A DNA stretch of 64,000 nucleotides from JAFDZV01 sp035549015 (GTDB lineage Bacteria > Bacteroidota > Ignavibacteria > OLB7), in assembly GCA_035549015.1 (NCBI GenBank), contig DASZRW010000010.1:1-64000 (forward strand). The letters are read 5' to 3'. Under the pieces are notes generated by a model. It made no database searches, was not told the DNA's origin, and saw only the letters and a list, made by a program, of their open reading frames with translations. Positions 32,726 to 40,965 of the stretch are shown piece after piece (position 1 is the stretch's first letter; every line of letters begins with the position of its first letter). The position numbers and the translations under genes are program-made.

Positions 32726-33613
32726 GTGACCATCTCCGGGTTCACCTTCGTTCGCAATGCGGTGATGTACGATTTCCCGCTGCGCGAATCGCTTCTCTCG
32801 CTCCTTCCGCTCTGCGACGAGGTGGTGATCGCGCTGGGGCGCGGCGATGACGGTACGCCCGGCGTGATCGCCTCGTTGAACGATCCGAAGATCCGCGTGA
32901 TTGAAACCGTGTGGGATGAGTCGCTGCGGCAGGGAGGTCGGGTGTATGCGCAGCAGACCGATGTTGCTCTGGCGGCCTGCACCGGCGCCTGGTGCATCTA
33001 TCTGCAGGCGGACGAGGTGCTGCACGAGGAGGATCACGAACTGATACTCCGGGAGATCGAGCGCGCGAACGGCGATCCGAACGTGGAGGCGCTGCTCTTT
33101 CGGTATCTCCACTTCTACGGCAGCTACAACCATGTTGGTGCGGGGCGGCAGTGGTATCGCCGCGAGGTGCGCGCAATCCGGAACAGCGGCGATGTGATAT
33201 CGTGGCGCGATGCACAGGGGTTTCGCAAACATGTCCCGGGGGGTGAGGCGGTGCGGCTGCGTGCCCGCCAGACGGAGGCGCGCGTGTTCCACTACGGCTG
33301 GGTGAAGGAGCCGGCCGTTCAGCAGCGGAAGCAGCATGCGGCGCATCGCTTCTGGCACAGCGACGATTGGATTGCGGAGAATCTTTCCAACGCGGATCTG
33401 TTCGACTATGCTTCGGCGCATGATGTCCGGCCCTACGCCGGCGGTCATCCGGCTGTGATGCGGGAGCGGATCGCCGAGGCGCGCGCATGGACCCGGCTGT
33501 TCGATCCCGGACGTATGAAGCCGAAGCCGTTCCGGATGAAGCTCAGCGACTGGATAGAGGACCGAACCGGATGGCGCATGGGGGAGTACCGAAACTTCGT
33601 GGAGGTGCCGTAG
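32726..33613 (+). CDS. Glycosyltransferase family 2-like protein
   Basis: The 295-residue cytoplasmic protein starts with GTG at 32726 (SGFTFVRNAVMYDFPLRESL), a pattern seen in FCB-group GT2-like proteins. A GT-A fold is suggested by CDEVVIALGRGDDGT near residue 30 and the acidic YLQADEVL near 92-98, in the place of the DxD motif. The C-terminal half has many His/Trp residues of unknown role. It lies between acetaldehyde dehydrogenase and Nudix genes on the same strand; no link to aromatic catabolism is evident. Acceptor and sugar are unknown. Confidence 0.78.
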   Translation: MTISGFTFVRNAVMYDFPLRESLLSLLPLCDEVVIALGRGDDGTPGVIASLNDPKIRVIETVWDESLRQGGRVYAQQTDVALAACTGAWCIYLQADEVLHEEDHELILREIERANGDPNVEALLFRYLHFYGSYNHVGAGRQWYRREVRAIRNSGDVISWRDAQGFRKHVPGGEAVRLRARQTEARVFHYGWVKEPAVQQRKQHAAHRFWHSDDWIAENLSNADLFDYASAHDVRPYAGGHPAVMRERIAEARAWTRLFDPGRMKPKPFRMKLSDWIEDRTGWRMGEYRNFVEVP

Positions 33614-33666
33614 CCGGCGATGGCGCGGCCGTCGAGCCGGTTTGGACAATAGGGAGAGATGAAACT

Positions 33667-34119
33667 ATGCAGGCAACGATAGTAGTGAGCGCCGCGATCG
33701 TGGAGGAGGATCGCGTGCTTCTGGTGCAGGAGGGGAAGCCGGCGAGCCATGGCCTGTGGGGCCTCCCCGGCGGGCGTGTGGAAGCGGGCGAACCGCTCGA
33801 GGATGCCGCTGTGCGCGAGGTGTTCGAGGAGACGGGATATCGCGTGGAGACTCTTGGCATGACGCGTGTGCTTCGCTACATCAGCCAACTCGGGTTTCAC
33901 TGCGTCCGGTTCAACTTCGTGGCCCGGCGCATCGGCGGCGAACCGCGCGTGGATGGAACGGAGATCCTGGCGATGCGCTGGTTCTCCTTCGATGAGCTCG
34001 CGCTTCTGGGCGACGACCGGATGCGAGCGCCTGCAATCGCACGCGCCGTGCTCGCCGATGTGCAGGCCGCCCGCTTCTTCCCGAGGGAGATCGTGCTGGA
34101 CGCGCTGAGTGCCGGATAG
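33667..34119 (+). CDS. Nudix hydrolase
   Basis: The 150-residue cytoplasmic pyrophosphohydrolase carries a complete Nudix box (GRVEAGEPLEDAAVREVFEE plus TGY: the G-x5-E-x7-R-E-U-x-E-E-x-G-U pattern) near residues 38-60. Start ATG 33667 follows an AGGGAGAG site. The substrate cannot be told; nucleoside-diphosphate derivatives or oxidised nucleotides are typical. It is 53 bases after the glycosyltransferase gene and may be co-transcribed; sugar-nucleotide hydrolysis would fit that neighbour but is speculation. Confidence 0.88.
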   Translation: MQATIVVSAAIVEEDRVLLVQEGKPASHGLWGLPGGRVEAGEPLEDAAVREVFEETGYRVETLGMTRVLRYISQLGFHCVRFNFVARRIGGEPRVDGTEILAMRWFSFDELALLGDDRMRAPAIARAVLADVQAARFFPREIVLDALSAG

Positions 34120-34237
34120 CGTGGGGCATGCGTGAAGAAGTGCAGGAGATATGGTGCTTCGTCCTCTGGGAGTTGCGGCGGAAGATCGTACGTTTCGTGC
34201 GGTGATGAACTTCAGGGACGTACAACCGGAGAATGGT

Positions 34238-35125
34238 ATGAAGAGATTGATATCGTTTCTCGTGCTCATGGCCCTGGCTGCAGCCGCGGCTCGCGCGCAG
34301 GTGACCAACGGCGACTTCGAGGCGTGGGACTCCACGCAGGGGCATGACGTGCCCGTGGACTGGACCGGAACGGCCTTCGGCGTCGGCAAGGCGCAGAGCG
34401 CGTACTCCGGCAGCTCCGCCGTCTCCGTCTGGAACTGGTACTACTACAGCAAGGGGTATGTTGTCGCCGGTCGGGGAAGCAATGCGTTCTGGTACGATCA
34501 GGGGGGAGTGGCGATCGACTACAAGCCTCTTCGCCTGCACGGATACTACATGTATGTGCTCGGTTCCAACCAGGGGCATCAGGATTCCGCCATCGTGCAG
34601 GTGCTTCTGAAGAAGCATAACGCCGCCCGGCAGAACACCTACGACACGGTCGCCTTCGGGCGCGTGCTGCTGGGACCGGTGGGCACCTACACGCCGTTCA
34701 CGGTGGATATCGGCGACGTGGCTCCCGGCGTTGCACCGGATACGATGGTGGTGGCACTCATCTCCTCGGACAAGGGGTTCTGCGATCCTGCCAGCAGCGG
34801 CAACTGCTGCTACCTGAGTGTGGACCATCTCTGGTTCGAAACCTCTGCCGGCGTGAATGTGCCGGCAACCAGGCTCTTCAACACCACGGTTGTACGCCCC
34901 AACCCGGTGCGGAGCGGCGCGCGCATCGAGTGGCGAAGCGTGGCGGACACTCCGCAGCGCCTGCTGCTGTACGCCTCCAACGGGAGCCTTGCGCGTGTGA
35001 TGGATGGAATCACGGGGGGCGGCACGGCGTTCGATCGCGGCGATCTCCCGGCCGGTGCCTACCGCTTCGAGGTACGCGACGAAGCCGGGGCCATGGTTGC
35101 CGCCGGCGGGCTGGTGATACGGTAG
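34238..35125 (+). CDS. Secreted protein with T9SS type A sorting domain
   Basis: The 295-residue protein starts at the ATG at 34238 after GGAGAATGGT and has a signal peptide (MKRLISFLVLMALAAAAARA). The mature N-terminus begins VTNGDFEAWDS, the opening of PCMD/carbohydrate-binding beta-sandwich domains in Bacteroidota secreted proteins, spanning about residues 21-215. The C-terminal ~80 residues (from RPNPVRSGARI) form the sorting domain. It may bind a glycan or surface polymer; no catalytic motif. It sits between Nudix and aldolase genes inside the catabolic cluster, a surprising neighbour. Confidence 0.82.
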   Translation: MKRLISFLVLMALAAAAARAQVTNGDFEAWDSTQGHDVPVDWTGTAFGVGKAQSAYSGSSAVSVWNWYYYSKGYVVAGRGSNAFWYDQGGVAIDYKPLRLHGYYMYVLGSNQGHQDSAIVQVLLKKHNAARQNTYDTVAFGRVLLGPVGTYTPFTVDIGDVAPGVAPDTMVVALISSDKGFCDPASSGNCCYLSVDHLWFETSAGVNVPATRLFNTTVVRPNPVRSGARIEWRSVADTPQRLLLYASNGSLARVMDGITGGGTAFDRGDLPAGAYRFEVRDEAGAMVAAGGLVIR

Positions 35126-35181
35126 GCCGACGCCGGACCCACATCGCCGTATCCAATCTCCACGCAATTCAATCTTCGTAG

Positions 35182-35213
35182 GCGCCACGCCTCGCATGTG
35201 CGATGCGTGGCGC
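35182..35213 (+). terminator. Terminator before the aldolase gene
   Basis: A perfect 9-bp stem GCGCCACGC/GCGTGGCGC (35182-35190 with 35205-35213), 14-base loop, is followed by TTCGTATCTT. It separates the T9SS gene from the aldolase/decarboxylase genes, implying a second promoter between about 35214 and 35253. Confidence 0.6.
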
Positions 35214-35253
35214 TTCGTATCTTGGCACTCCGATCATTCAACGATAGACTGTC

Positions 35254-36267
35254 ATGCCCTATATACCCGGAAAGAAGATCATCGTCAACGACTGTACGCT
35301 GCGCGACGGCATGCATGCGCTGGCGCATCAATACAGCGTGGAGCAGATGATCGGCATTGCGCGCAAGCTGGACGAGGCGCGCATCGACCTGATTGAAGTT
35401 TCGCACGGCGACGGCCTGAACGGCAACTCCTTCAACTACGGATTCTCCGCGTACACGGAGCTGGAGTATCTGCATGCGGTGAAGGCGGAACTGAAGCACG
35501 CACGGCTGGCGGCGCTGCTGCTTCCGGGGATCGGAACGATCGAGGATATGAAGATGGCGCGCGAGGCCGGCGTGGATACCATCCGGATTGCGACGCACTG
35601 CACCGAGGCGGACATCGCCGCGCAGCACATCGCGACGGCGCGCGAGATGGGCTTCGACACCGTCGGCTTCCTGATGATGGCGCACATGATCCCGACGGCC
35701 GAGCTCGTGAAACAGGCGAAGCTGATGGAGTCCTACGGCGCGCACTGCGTCTACATCACGGACAGCGCCGGCGCGCTGCTGATGGAGGAGACGCGCGAGC
35801 GCGTTGCGGCGTTCCGAAGCGAGCTGGGCTGCCAGGTGGGCTTCCACAACCACAACAACCTTGGCCTGGGCGTTGCCAACACGGTGATCGCAATCGAGAA
35901 CGGTGCGGACCGTGTGGATGGATCGCTCGCCGGCATGGGCGCAGGCGCTGGCAACTGCGCGCTGGAGGTGCTGATTGCCGTGACCAACCGCATGGACATT
36001 CGCACGGATATCGAACTCTATCCGCTGATCGACGGTGCGGACCAGCTGGTGCGCCCCATCCAGCAGCGGCCGGTGCAGACGGACGGCAACTCCCTGATGC
36101 TGGGCTATGCCGGAGTCTACTCCTCCTTCCTGCTCCACACGGAGCGGGCCGCGCAGCGCTTCAATGTGGACCCGCGCGACATTCTCGTGGAGCTCGGGCG
36201 GCGCAAGATGATCGGCGGGCAGGAGGATATGATCGTGGACGTTGCGATCGATCTCCTGAAGCAGTAG
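35254..36267 (+). CDS. 4-hydroxy-2-oxovalerate aldolase
   Basis: The 337-residue metal-dependent (Mn2+) class II aldolase splits 4-hydroxy-2-oxovalerate into pyruvate and acetaldehyde in the cytoplasm. The N-terminal DCTLRDGMHAL is the family signature; metal ligands are in FHNHNNLGL, and YITDSAGAL lies before it. The length and C-terminal helical domain match DmpG/BphI, which channel acetaldehyde directly to the acylating dehydrogenase. It is 41 bases after a terminator and is followed 126 bases later by the decarboxylase. Confidence 0.94.
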   Translation: MPYIPGKKIIVNDCTLRDGMHALAHQYSVEQMIGIARKLDEARIDLIEVSHGDGLNGNSFNYGFSAYTELEYLHAVKAELKHARLAALLLPGIGTIEDMKMAREAGVDTIRIATHCTEADIAAQHIATAREMGFDTVGFLMMAHMIPTAELVKQAKLMESYGAHCVYITDSAGALLMEETRERVAAFRSELGCQVGFHNHNNLGLGVANTVIAIENGADRVDGSLAGMGAGAGNCALEVLIAVTNRMDIRTDIELYPLIDGADQLVRPIQQRPVQTDGNSLMLGYAGVYSSFLLHTERAAQRFNVDPRDILVELGRRKMIGGQEDMIVDVAIDLLKQ

Positions 36268-36316
36268 AACGTTCCGCTTCCGTGCGCGCCAACCCGTGGC
36301 GTTGCCGCTCGCGTTG

Positions 36317-36337
36317 TCGCGGAGTTGTACTCCGCGA
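36317..36337. repeat. Short palindrome related to the 151-bp repeat core
   Basis: TCGCGGAGT-TGT-ACTCCGCGA is a 9-bp perfect stem with a three-base loop, the same core as in the 151-bp repeats (loop TGT instead of GTG). It lies between the aldolase and decarboxylase genes without the rest of that repeat. It could be a processing or REP-like site. Confidence 0.6.
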
Positions 36338-36393
36338 GCGGTGCGCACAGCGGCTGCCGGTGAATGCATTTCCAATCGTTCAATCGAATCAAC

Positions 36394-37173
36394 ATGACCA
36401 TCGAACGGATAGAGGAGCTTGCGGCGATCGTGGACGATGCCGCGATGAACGTTGCGGAGATCGGCATGCTCACCGCCGATGAGCCGGAGTTGGACATCGA
36501 GGCGGCATACGCCGTGCAGGAGGCATCCATCGAGCGGCGCATCGCGCGCGGCGAGCGGCTGGTTGGTATGAAGATGGGGCTTACCAGCCGCGCGAAGATG
36601 GAACAGATGGGTGTGCACGAGCCGATCTACGGCCGCCTGACGAGCTCCATGATCGTGAACGACGGCGCCCGGGTTCGTCTTGCCGAGATGCTCCACGCGC
36701 GCGTGGAGCCGGAGGTGGCGTTCGTTCTCGCGGACGACATCGAGGGGCCGGTGACGCCCGCGCAGGCGCTTGCATCGGTTGCCGGCGTCTGCGCTGCGCT
36801 GGAGATCATCGACAGCCGCTATCGCGATTTCAAGTTCACCCTTCCGGACGTGATCGCGGACAACACTTCGGCCATCCGGTTCGTGCTGGGGAGTACGCTG
36901 ATGCCGGTGGAGGCGGTGAACCTGGGGAATCTGGGGATCGTGATGGAGATCAACGGCCGCATCATCGAGACCGGCTCCAGCTCTGCGATATACGACCACC
37001 CGGCGCGTTCGCTCGCGGAGCTTGCGAACATGCTGGCCCGTACCGGCGGGCGCCTGGAAGCCGGGCAGATTGTGCTGAGCGGCGGAGCCACGGCCGCTCA
37101 CCCGCTCAACGCCGGTGACCGTGTTCGCGTGACGATCGATGAGATCGGCTCCGCGGAGTTCCGCTGCGAGTGA
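36394..37173 (+). CDS. 4-oxalocrotonate decarboxylase
   Basis: The 259-residue cytoplasmic enzyme decarboxylates 4-oxalocrotonate (2-oxohex-3-enedioate) to 2-oxopent-4-enoate, in complex with the hydratase. GMKMGLTSRAKMEQMGV and EPIYGRLTSSM are the DmpH/XylI/NbaG signature; metal-site residues lie in EPEVAFVL and LEIIDSRYRDFKF. It is homologous throughout to the hydratase at 30803-31594. The start at 36394 (MTIERIEEL) is chosen over an upstream in-frame ATG at 36364. Confidence 0.9.
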   Translation: MTIERIEELAAIVDDAAMNVAEIGMLTADEPELDIEAAYAVQEASIERRIARGERLVGMKMGLTSRAKMEQMGVHEPIYGRLTSSMIVNDGARVRLAEMLHARVEPEVAFVLADDIEGPVTPAQALASVAGVCAALEIIDSRYRDFKFTLPDVIADNTSAIRFVLGSTLMPVEAVNLGNLGIVMEINGRIIETGSSSAIYDHPARSLAELANMLARTGGRLEAGQIVLSGGATAAHPLNAGDRVRVTIDEIGSAEFRCE

Positions 37174-37223
37174 GCGCACCTCTCGCGCAGCGAGGCGGGC
37201 AGCTCGGTGCGAATCCAGTATGA

Positions 37224-37334
37224 TTGAACGAACAGGGCCCGGCGCATCGATGCACCAGGCCCTGCTGTATCTTCCGTGCAGACGGGGACTACTGCCACGC
37301 CGCTTCGCGAGCGCTCTCCAGGCGGCGGCGCAGC
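37224..37334 (-). pseudogene. Duplicated 3' end of the FimV/HubP-like gene (111-bp repeat, copy 1)
   Basis: This block is identical to 37874-37984 except at two bases and contains the last ~15 codons, the stop codon and the terminator hairpin of the gene that ends at 37939. It is cut off from any upstream coding sequence. It probably still works as a terminator for the decarboxylase gene that ends at 37173. Together with copy 2 it brackets a 539-bp segment. Confidence 0.85.
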
Positions 37335-37365
37335 GTGAATTCATGATTCCGATTGCGGGAAGGAA

Positions 37366-37575
37366 TCAACCGGCTCCGTTCGATCTCTTCAATTCGGGAA
37401 TGCGGATCTCGTCAGGTTGCAGAATGACAACTCTTCCTTCTTCCCACGATGCGATCGGATTGCCTGCCCGTTTATGTTCGATGAGTGCCTCGATGACCGC
37501 CTGCTCGAGGACATCGCGAACAGCCGATCCATGATCTATGAACAGCCGATCCGTCTTCTCGATGTCGATCTTCAT
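37366..37575 (-). CDS. Small hypothetical protein between direct repeats, antitoxin-like size
   Basis: The 69-residue acidic cytoplasmic protein starts at the ATG at 37573-37575 with GGAG upstream. It looks helical (SAVRDVLEQAVIEALIEHKR) then has a short beta hairpin (IASWEEGRVVILQPDEI). Similar tiny 'HKRxGNPI...W..G.VV..PxEI' proteins occur in many bacteria, some beside toxins, but no toxin gene is here. It lies inside the segment bounded by 111-bp direct repeats, consistent with insertion. Confidence 0.65.
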   Translation of the reverse strand: MKIDIEKTDRLFIDHGSAVRDVLEQAVIEALIEHKRAGNPIASWEEGRVVILQPDEIRIPELKRSNGAG

Positions 37576-37634
37576 GACACGTTCTCCGTTATACGTTGCC
37601 ACAATGCATGATCGTGAATTGTAATGTGGCAATG

Positions 37635-37873
37635 ACCACGACTCGAGGATGAGAAGACTTCATGCAGGAATGCCTCCGGGAAATGAATAAGCATTCATAG
37701 GGTAAACGAACCGGTCATCCCGTGCATTGGGTGTGCATGCATAGTTCTCCCGAACCAAGATATCGTGTCGACGTTGTATTCGCCGATTGCAAGTGCCGCT
37801 GTGAATATAACCATGGCATGTGAGAACGTCGCGAATCGGTGGATGGATGGTTGTTCGGCCGGACAGTGCGATG
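37635..37873. other. Rest of the repeat-flanked segment
   Basis: This AT-richer non-coding stretch upstream of the small gene has no recognisable ORF on either strand and no transposase or integrase. It contains the probable promoter of the small gene. Confidence 0.35.
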
Positions 37874-37984
37874 TTGAACGAACAGGGCCCGGCGCATCGA
37901 TGCACCGGGCCCTGCTGTATCTTCCGTGCAGACGGGGACTACTGCCGCGCCGCTTCGCGAGCGCTCTCCAGGCGGCGGCGCAGC
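37874..37984. repeat. 111-bp direct repeat, copy 2
   Basis: Matches 37224-37334 in 109 of 111 bases. It includes the perfect hairpin AGGGCCCGG...CCGGGCCCT around CGCATCGATGCA (about 37882-37912), which is the terminator of the intact FimV/HubP-like gene, and that gene's last codons. Confidence 0.9.
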
Positions 37985-39630
37985 TCCACGCTGTCGCGCG
38001 AGAGATGCAGGCGCCTGGCCTCCGCGATCGTGGACTCTCCGGGCTGCGACGGCGGCACGTGCGTTTCCGGCTCCGTTTCCGTTGCCGCCCGCATCTCCTC
38101 GATGCGGCGGCGGAGATCGGCAGCCTGCGTCTGCATGGAGCGCCGCGCGGCATCCGCGGGAGTCTCCACGGCCCGCTCCTGAACCACCCTCGCCTCGCGG
38201 ACAGGTGGCTCCTCCGTACGCACCGCGGGCAGGGGCTCCTCGGCAGGCGCCGGTTCTTCTGCAACGGGTTCCACCTCGACAGCTTCCACGGGGACGGGCT
38301 CCCGAGCGATCGGCTCCGCCACGATCCGCTCCACAACCACACGTTCAACGATCACGTGTTCTCCGGCCGGCTCGCGTGCCACAGGCCCGGCCTGGACCGG
38401 CTCCGCGTGCGCAGGCTCCACATGCGCGGGCTCCGCACGCGGCGGCTCTTCGTGCGCGCCCCCGTCGTGCGGAGGCGCATCGGACTGCGCCGGCGCCGTA
38501 TGCGGCGGTTCGGTGTGCACCGGCTCCGCCTGCGCCAACGTTACGGGCGCCGCAGCCGGTTCCGTCCGTTCCACTACCACGGCCTCCTCCACAACCACCA
38601 TCGAATCGGCGACGGGAGGGGGGGCCGGGCGAACCGGGACGTCGGTGAACGGCGGCTCGCCGATCGGCTCGAACGCGGGCGGCTCCGATCTCCGGCTCGA
38701 GCGGCGCGACTGCATCACCATGAGGCCGGTGAGCAACAGCAGAAGCACCACGCCGCCGGCAACATAGATCCAGCGGCGCGACATGCTTGCGCGCACATCG
38801 TCGTTGCTCTCGAGGCCGTTGTTGTAGTCCGGCTCCCGTTCCGGCGGGCTTCCAACCGCGTTGCCCGGCCTGGCGGTTCCGGCGGCCGGTTCGTTGTGAG
38901 GCTGCGGCGCGGGCGCTGCAGCCGGCGTTCCGGATTGGAGCATCGCCGTGTAATGCGCCATAGATTGTGCGGCTCCCGCGCTGTCTCCCTCGTGCCGCTG
39001 TACGTCGGCCAGCGCCGCATAGTCATCCGCGTTGAGCGGTGCGGAGAGGTATTCCGCCGCCTGCCGGTACTTGCCGCTTCGCGCGAAGTAGATTCCGAGC
39101 ACCGAGGATGCCCTGTTGTCGCCGGTGGAGCGTGCAAGCTCCAGCAGTTCCACGCCGGTCCGATCCATTCCCTGTTCGAACGCCAGCAGCCCCTTCACAT
39201 ACTGCTCCTGCGCGTACTGAAGATCCTTCCAGTTGAACGTGTGCACGACGAGCGTGTGCGAGTACGGGCGCCAGAGCGATGCATAGCCGAGGCCGCTGTT
39301 GCTTCGCACGGTAAGACGAAGTTCGTTCGGCGTCGCCATCGAAAGAACGGCCTGGCGGCCGTTCGGCCCCTGAAGTGCCGCGGCGGGCACCGATGGATCG
39401 CTTCCAAGCCCCGAGGCGGCGAGCCGGATCACCATCTGCGACGTGTCGCTCTCGGCGAGATCAACCGTGCGTGCTACGTCATCGGAGAATCGTACGTAGA
39501 GATCGTTGCCGTTCCAACTGAACTGTTCCACCGTGACGGCGCGGGCCGCGACGGCCGGGACCAGCGCAAGGAGCAGTAACAACGCAATGCGGGGAGCGGA
39601 ACGGACAACCGTGAAGCGCATATCAGACAT
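37939..39630 (-). CDS. FimV/HubP-like single-pass membrane protein with AMIN-like domain, TPR and Pro/Glu-rich tail
   Basis: The 563-residue protein starts at 39630 (GGAGG six bases upstream) with a signal peptide (residues 1-31). A beta-rich AMIN-like domain (about 32-131) and TPR-like helices (about 138-232) would be periplasmic. A single transmembrane helix lies at 287-306 (YVAGGVVLLLLLTGLMVM), then an acidic, Pro/Glu/Val/Ala-rich cytoplasmic tail (about 315-500) and a C-terminal Arg/Glu coiled-coil. This layout recalls FimV/HubP polar hubs, though those carry LysM instead of AMIN. Its first codons overlap the end of the FlhF-like GTPase gene by 8 bases, so the two form an operon. No flagellar or pilus genes are nearby. 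Confidence 0.72.
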   Translation of the reverse strand: MSDMRFTVVRSAPRIALLLLLALVPAVAARAVTVEQFSWNGNDLYVRFSDDVARTVDLAESDTSQMVIRLAASGLGSDPSVPAAALQGPNGRQAVLSMATPNELRLTVRSNSGLGYASLWRPYSHTLVVHTFNWKDLQYAQEQYVKGLLAFEQGMDRTGVELLELARSTGDNRASSVLGIYFARSGKYRQAAEYLSAPLNADDYAALADVQRHEGDSAGAAQSMAHYTAMLQSGTPAAAPAPQPHNEPAAGTARPGNAVGSPPEREPDYNNGLESNDDVRASMSRRWIYVAGGVVLLLLLTGLMVMQSRRSSRRSEPPAFEPIGEPPFTDVPVRPAPPPVADSMVVVEEAVVVERTEPAAAPVTLAQAEPVHTEPPHTAPAQSDAPPHDGGAHEEPPRAEPAHVEPAHAEPVQAGPVAREPAGEHVIVERVVVERIVAEPIAREPVPVEAVEVEPVAEEPAPAEEPLPAVRTEEPPVREARVVQERAVETPADAARRSMQTQAADLRRRIEEMRAATETEPETHVPPSQPGESTIAEARRLHLSRDSVELRRRLESAREAARQ

Positions 39631-40591
39631 GCGGCGCCTCCGTGTCATGGTCTGGTTGTGGCACGCCGCGCACGCCCCATTCACCGATCGGCGCATCCGA
39701 GGCGGCCAGCAGATCATCCGGGATGGCCGTGCCGGTGGAGACATAACCCATCGGCAGTCCTATCCAGCGGCCGGACGAGATCATTCCTCCAAGCGAGGGT
39801 GCTTCATCCAGCTTCGTGAAACTCACACAGCTCAGGCGTTCGCCAAGGAAGAGCGCGGCCGTCTCCTGAAGGGCACGCTGGCTCATCGTGGCCGGAAGCA
39901 CCAGATGCGTTTCATCGGCGCGCGCAGCGGCCAGGAAGCCGGCCAGTTCCTCGCGCGATGGACGATCGGAGCGGCCGGCCGTATCCAGGATCACCAGGTC
40001 CGTATCGCCGCTCTCGATCTGCGCCTCCACCTCGGCAGGCTCGAACGCAATGCCGAACGGGACGCTCAGGATATCGGCGATCGTCTGCACGCCTTCCACC
40101 GAACCGATCTTGTAGGTGTCGCTGGAGACGATCTTCACCCGCAATCCCTGATTCAGCACGCCCCGCACGGCGAGCTTGTACATCAGCGTGGTCTTGCCGG
40201 CGCCGGATGCACCCACGAGTGCTACCACGTACGGACGCTCCCCCGGCCCGCGGCGCTGCACCGACGGGAGCGCCTCGTTCCACCGCTCCAGATCCGCATC
40301 GATCTCCCGCGCCGCGGCGGCGTACAGATCCTCCTGCGGCAGATCGCGCGTGCCGTTGGTCTGATGAATGGCGCGCACCAGGCTTGCAGCATAGCGGCGC
40401 TCGAAGTCGTTTGCAATGAGGTGAGAGAAGAGACGGCGATAGGGAGCGGGGAGGGAGGCGACCTGTTCCGACCTCATCCAGTCGTGCAGTTCGCTCATCA
40501 GCTCCTCGATGTGTTCCAGGCGGGCATCGATGGCAGCCGATTGCAGGTAATCTTCGCGCAGTTCTCCGGTCTCGCTGAGAGGTCCGTTCAT
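39623..40591 (-). CDS. FlhF-like SRP-family GTPase
   Basis: The 322-residue cytoplasmic GTPase has an N-terminal helical region (about 1-115) and an SRP-type G domain: Walker A GASGAGKTT (127-135), a G2/G3 region with DTAGRSDR, TKLDEA (G4-like), and the closing helix. It resembles FlhF more than Ffh or FtsY: it lacks Ffh's M domain and FtsY's A domain. FlhF normally places polar flagella, but no flagellar gene is in the window. It is the first gene of a two-gene operon with the FimV/HubP-like membrane protein. Start at 40591 chosen (MNGPLSETGE); a longer frame to 40894 is basic and unlikely. Confidence 0.8.
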   Translation of the reverse strand: MNGPLSETGELREDYLQSAAIDARLEHIEELMSELHDWMRSEQVASLPAPYRRLFSHLIANDFERRYAASLVRAIHQTNGTRDLPQEDLYAAAAREIDADLERWNEALPSVQRRGPGERPYVVALVGASGAGKTTLMYKLAVRGVLNQGLRVKIVSSDTYKIGSVEGVQTIADILSVPFGIAFEPAEVEAQIESGDTDLVILDTAGRSDRPSREELAGFLAAARADETHLVLPATMSQRALQETAALFLGERLSCVSFTKLDEAPSLGGMISSGRWIGLPMGYVSTGTAIPDDLLAASDAPIGEWGVRGVPQPDHDTEAPHV

Positions 40592-40965
40592 TCGTTTGCG
40601 TCTGGATTGATTGAGCGTTGAAGCTACATCTTTTCGGACGAATTCGGAAGGAAAGGCCCGCCGCCGCAGCGTCGCCGCTTGAATTTCAAGTGGAGTAGAT
40701 GCGTTCACCCGCAGGACGGGCCCGCTCTGCGGCACTCCGTTCGGAAGCCGTGTGAAGCCCGGGCCGTCTCGCCGTACATGCGCCGGATCGAACGATCGTC
40801 TGTGAGAAGCTGGCGGCCGCGCTGCCGGATGTGAACGATGAGTGCGGTACGGGGATCGTGCCGGCCATTGCACTGTAATGCCATTGCTCTGCAAGGGGCC
40901 TGCTTGCTACGTTCGGTTGCAGCGGGCGTGAAACTTTTCATATACCATCGTGTTCCTGCGGGCAA
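40592..40965. promoter_or_regulatory. Divergent promoter region with possible ECF-type promoter
   Basis: This 374-base spacer serves the leftward GTPase operon and the rightward sigma gene. TGAAAC at 40929-40934 and CGTG at 40949-40952 resemble the -35 and -10 of ECF sigma promoters (spacer 14, shorter than the usual 16), just upstream of the sigma gene. Autoregulation is plausible but not shown. Confidence 0.3.

Noticed and set aside
35059..37344. Long minus-strand open frame of 761 codons
   Set aside because: Antisense to the well-recognised aldolase and decarboxylase genes; composition is His/Arg/Val-rich with no domain. A high-GC shadow frame.
39623..40591. GTPase as evidence of a flagellar operon
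   Set aside because: No flhA, flhB, fliA or flagellin genes occur nearby; the annotation is kept as FlhF-like only.
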